A stretch of 7,918 nt of DNA from Lachnospiraceae bacterium (GTDB lineage Bacteria; Bacillota; Clostridia; Lachnospirales; Lachnospiraceae), in contig VSNJ01000173.1 of NCBI GenBank assembly GCA_009774235.1, forward strand, positions 1 through 7,918, in the 5' to 3' direction. The notes beneath the pieces were generated by a model, which saw nothing but the letters and a program-made list of their open reading frames with translations, did no database searches and had not been told where the DNA came from. This document shows, piece after piece, positions 5,493 through 7,918 of the stretch. The position numbers were made by a program, and so were the translations under genes. The first letter of the stretch is position 1; each line of letters opens with the position of its first letter.

Positions 5493-5540
5493 GTAACCGG
5501 TAACTTAATCGGTTATGTAACTGGTTATGTAACAGGTTGT
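5493..5540 (+). promoter_or_regulatory. Tandem array of four 12-bp near-palindromic units, probable LacI-type operator
   Basis: Four adjoining 12-mers read GTAACCGGTAAC, TTAATCGGTTAT, GTAACTGGTTAT and GTAACAGGTTGT. All share an AA..GGT core about a common centre, exactly 12 bp apart; a partial fifth (ATAACAG) follows at 5541. Units 1 and 2 have the central CG typical of LacI-family operators. Unit 1 with one base each side also fits a CcpA cre core apart from its end bases. The array begins about 3 bp after the predicted transcription start, a position suited to repression by blocking RNA polymerase. Confidence 0.75.
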
Positions 5541-5664
5541 ATAACAGCAGATGTGTCTGGAAGATATCTGTAATTAGTAAAATTGTATAATGGTTATACT
5601 ATTCTGGCACAGGTTATTAGTTAAGGGTGTGAAAATATTTATATTAAAGAAAGGGGAAAAGGCT
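5541..5664 (+). other. Leader of the solute-binding protein gene after the operator array
   Basis: With the promoters and repeats, this completes the 387-bp gap between the regulator gene and the solute-binding protein gene. It contains two further half-unit-like GGTTAT sequences (5592-5597 and 5612-5617, 20 bp apart), a short CAGAT/ATCTG inverted repeat (5548-5552 with 5566-5570) and the SD AAAGGGG (5650-5656). A TATAAT at 5586-5591 lacks a -35. I see no known riboswitch. Confidence 0.4.
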
Positions 5665-6993
5665 ATGAATAAAAGATTAAAATATGGTTCTCTTATTTCT
5701 TTGGTGTTAATGGGAACTATGTTTGCAGGATGTGGGCACAGCCAGCCTTCACCAGATGAAATCCAGGGATATGATGCTGGTGAACAATATCTTTCAATAT
5801 GGGTACATTCTATTGAAGAAACAGAGGAAGGACAGTGTTATAAAGAAACAGTTGAGGCATTTAATAAGGAGTATGATGGGGAATATTTTGCGGATATTGA
5901 ATTTATACCAAGAAATGACAGTGGAGGAGGATATTCTGATAAGATTAATGCTTCAGTAATGTCTGGAGGACTGCCAGATGTATTAACTGTTGATGGTCCT
6001 AATATTGCAGCTTATGCAGAGAATGGAATTATACAGCCATTAGCAGAGTTGTCTGAAGAAGAGAAAAGTATATACCTTGAATCAATTATTGAACAAGGTA
6101 CATATAATAATAAATTGTATGCGCTCGGGGCAATGGAATCAAGTGTAGGCCTGTACTATAATAAAGATATTTTAAATGAAGCTGGTGTGGAGGTTCCGGA
6201 TGCTGGCAATCCATGGACATGGACTGAATTTTTGGAAGTACTTGAAAAAGTAAAGACAGTTACAGATAAAAAGAAAGGATATGCTATTGACATGACATTT
6301 CCTGCAGGGGAAGCAACTATTTATTATTATTCTCCGTTTTTCTGGGCTAATGGTGGTGATTTTGTAGATTCTACAGGGCTTAATGCAGATGGGGTATTTA
6401 ATTCAGAAGAAAACCTGGAGACCTTGGAATATTTTAAAAAGATTTTAGGGAATGGGTATATGTCAAAAGTGCAGATAACTGATTTATTTGAAAGTGGGCG
6501 TGCAGCATTTAAATTTGACGGGGCATGGGAGGTGAATACTATTTATTCAAATTATCCAGATATAAATCTGGGTGTTGCACCATATGTTGTCCCAGATAAG
6601 TGGAATGGCAGCAGATATACACCTACAGGTTCATGGGCGTTTGCTGCATCATCTGGTACCAAGAATATAAATGGTGCTACAAAGCTTGTACAATATATGA
6701 GTGGTATTGAAAGTGGTAAGAAGCTATGGGAAAAAAGCAGGAATTTCCCATCTACTTATGAGGCATTTGAGAGCAGCCCGTTATTTGAAGAAGATGAAAA
6801 TTATAAGGCATTATACAGCCAGTTAAGCATGTATGGGCATCCAAGGTCTAAAACGCCAGTATATCCACAGGTAAGCTCTTCTGTACAGGAGGTTCTCGAA
6901 AACGTGGTGCTGACAGGAAAAGACCCAGTAAAAGAACTTGATAAATCAATAGAAAGGATTAACGCAAAATTAAAGCGTTATAAGGTGGAATAA
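5665..6993 (+). CDS. Lipoprotein extracellular solute-binding protein, family 1 (sugar ABC transporter)
   Basis: This is a membrane-anchored binding protein that delivers a sugar or oligosaccharide to the permeases encoded downstream. Its 442 residues start with a basic n-region (MNKRLK), a hydrophobic stretch and a lipobox MFAGC, so Cys23 should be lipidated by Lgt and cleaved by Lsp. Family-1 landmarks are GGLPDVLTVDG (101-111), LYALGAMESSVGLYYNKDIL (151-170), NPWTWTEF (182-189), FFWANGGDF (225-233), SGRAAFKFDGAWE (277-289) and GSWAFAAS (322-329). Aromatic residues in these loops fit a carbohydrate ligand, but the exact sugar is unknown. The ATG at 5665 is chosen for the SD AAAGGGG 8 nt upstream and the correct signal peptide; an ATG at 5590 would add 25 residues before it. 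It overlaps the next gene by one base (TAATG). Confidence 0.94.
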   Translation: MNKRLKYGSLISLVLMGTMFAGCGHSQPSPDEIQGYDAGEQYLSIWVHSIEETEEGQCYKETVEAFNKEYDGEYFADIEFIPRNDSGGGYSDKINASVMSGGLPDVLTVDGPNIAAYAENGIIQPLAELSEEEKSIYLESIIEQGTYNNKLYALGAMESSVGLYYNKDILNEAGVEVPDAGNPWTWTEFLEVLEKVKTVTDKKKGYAIDMTFPAGEATIYYYSPFFWANGGDFVDSTGLNADGVFNSEENLETLEYFKKILGNGYMSKVQITDLFESGRAAFKFDGAWEVNTIYSNYPDINLGVAPYVVPDKWNGSRYTPTGSWAFAASSGTKNINGATKLVQYMSGIESGKKLWEKSRNFPSTYEAFESSPLFEEDENYKALYSQLSMYGHPRSKTPVYPQVSSSVQEVLENVVLTGKDPVKELDKSIERINAKLKRYKVE

Positions 6994-7895
6994 TGAAAAG
7001 AGGAAAATTAGAATCACTTATGGGGATGGCTTTTTTCGGACCTGCGTTAGTATTGCTGGCAATATTTTTGTTTTTGCCAATGGTTCTTACATTTATTTTT
7101 AGTTTTACAGATTTCTTTGCCCTCAATCCTAAATTAACACATTTCACAGGACTAGAAAATTATTTTGAGGTTTTTAAAGATGAAGATTTCAGGCAGGCAT
7201 TTTTTAATACAGTTAAATTTGTAATTATTATTGTACCATTACAGGGGCTTGGGTCATTAGGACTGGCACTTCTTATAAATAAAGCCAGCCACTGTAAAAA
7301 GTATTTTAAAGTAGCATTTTTTATTCCTGTAGTAATGTCACTGGCTGTAGTATCTACTTTATGGATACAGATTTACAGTCCTGAGGGTATACTTAATTCT
7401 GTCCTGGGATTATTTGGAATCCAGGCACAGCCATTTATAAATAGTGCAAGCCAGGCACTTCCATCTATTGCAGTAATGAGTGCATGGCAAGGTGCAGGAT
7501 ACCAGATGATTATATTCCTTGGGGGAATACAGGCAATAAACCCGGCACTTTATGAGGCAGCGGAGATGGACCATGCAACACCATGGCAGAAATTTAAGGA
7601 TATTACACTTCCAGAGTTAAAGCCATTGTGTATATTTGTCTTTATTACAATAACAATAGGGGCATTCAGGATGCTGGTACAGCCTATGGTTATGACAGGC
7701 GGAGGTCCGTCACATTCAACATATACAGTTGTATATGATATATATGAAACAGGAACTGTAAACTGGGAAATCGGGCTGGCCTCTACAATGGCAATTATAT
7801 TTGCATTTTTTGTAATGGTTTTAACTGTCATACAGACCATCCTGACAAAAGATAAGGAGGAGAAAAATGGTTACAAAAAAGCAAAAAAGAATTAA
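6993..7895 (+). CDS. Sugar ABC transporter permease, MalF/UgpA type
   Basis: This inner-membrane channel subunit of a carbohydrate-uptake (CUT1) importer has 300 residues and six predicted spans near 12-34, 74-95, 107-127, 158-178, 211-233 and 262-284. The cytoplasmic ATPase-coupling EAA loop is EAAEMDHATPWQ...ITLP (188-207), and it is followed by the MTGGGP segment (234-239) common in MalF/UgpA-like proteins. The EAA loop has His194 where the motif almost always has glycine. The start ATG overlaps the stop of the binding-protein gene and has AAGGTGG just upstream, implying translational coupling. The C-terminus ends in a lysine-rich tail. A partner permease starts inside its 3' end; the ATPase gene is not in the window and may be encoded elsewhere by a shared MsmK-like protein. 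Confidence 0.94.
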   Translation: MKRGKLESLMGMAFFGPALVLLAIFLFLPMVLTFIFSFTDFFALNPKLTHFTGLENYFEVFKDEDFRQAFFNTVKFVIIIVPLQGLGSLGLALLINKASHCKKYFKVAFFIPVVMSLAVVSTLWIQIYSPEGILNSVLGLFGIQAQPFINSASQALPSIAVMSAWQGAGYQMIIFLGGIQAINPALYEAAEMDHATPWQKFKDITLPELKPLCIFVFITITIGAFRMLVQPMVMTGGGPSHSTYTVVYDIYETGTVNWEIGLASTMAIIFAFFVMVLTVIQTILTKDKEEKNGYKKAKKN

Positions 7896-7918
7896 CTGGA
7901 TAATAACAATTATATTAC
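7867..7918 (+). CDS. Start of a second permease gene (probable MalG/UgpE type), cut by the window edge
   Basis: AAGGAGG (7854-7860) lies 6 nt before the ATG at 7867. The 17 visible codons give MVTKKQKRINWIITIIL, a basic start followed by a hydrophobic helix, as expected for the second inner-membrane subunit of this importer type. It overlaps the preceding permease gene by 29 nt in another frame. The assignment rests mainly on the binding protein-permease-permease order that is usual for these operons. Confidence 0.7.
   Translation, partial: MVTKKQKRINWIITIIL

Noticed and set aside
5493..5540. Tandem repeats read as a CRISPR array or replication iterons
   Set aside because: Units are contiguous 12-mers without spacers, and they sit directly downstream of a promoter beside a LacI-type gene; no cas or replication gene is present.
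5563..5591. Second promoter for the ABC operon based on TATAAT at 5586-5591
   Set aside because: No -35-like hexamer occurs at 16-18 nt (GATATC), and the upstream promoter with the operator array explains expression better.
5590..5664. Upstream ATG start for the solute-binding protein
   Set aside because: It would put 25 residues before the lipoprotein signal peptide; the SD and signal layout support 5665.

Overview
The window is AT-rich, with roughly one third G+C judged by eye. It has strong Shine-Dalgarno (SD) sites, near-consensus SigA-type promoters, an acetyl-cycle style arginine cluster and a LacI/ABC sugar locus. Together these suggest a low-GC Gram-positive anaerobe of the Clostridia, most plausibly Lachnospiraceae-like. 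This is inference from style; there is no rRNA in the window.

Layout. (1) Positions 1-108 hold the first 36 codons of a leftward secreted protein with a clear signal peptide, driven by a perfect TTGACA-N17-TATAAT promoter. (2) Positions 109-685 are mostly non-coding. They carry that promoter, a divergent extended -10 promoter reading into a small interrupted ORF (285-422), a candidate ARG box and a near-consensus promoter for argC. (3) Positions 686-4127 carry argC, argB and argD on the + strand, encoding steps 2 to 4 of ornithine synthesis via acetylated intermediates. argJ, a frequent neighbour in such clusters, is absent, and both spacers (124 and 183 bp) are unusually long. The argB-argD spacer holds a 20-codon ORF with a strong SD and a hairpin. 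(4) Positions 4159-4237 form a long two-part hairpin between convergent argD and a LacI-type regulator; it should terminate both. (5) Positions 4255-7918 are a sugar-uptake locus: a leftward LacI-family regulator gene and, divergently, a lipoprotein solute-binding protein, a first permease and the first codons of a second permease. No ATPase gene is in view.

How it works together. The arginine genes should feed N-acetylglutamyl phosphate through semialdehyde to N-acetylornithine; ArgB has the features of an arginine-inhibited kinase. In the sugar locus, the LacI protein most likely represses the divergent ABC operon. Immediately downstream of that operon's -10 are four head-to-tail near-palindromic 12-bp units (5493-5540), the most striking non-coding structure in the window.

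The genes belong to known families and I see no clear sign of a wholly new system. The points deserving a second look are the phased operator array, the missing argJ with its leader-like ORF, and the 79-nt palindromic element.
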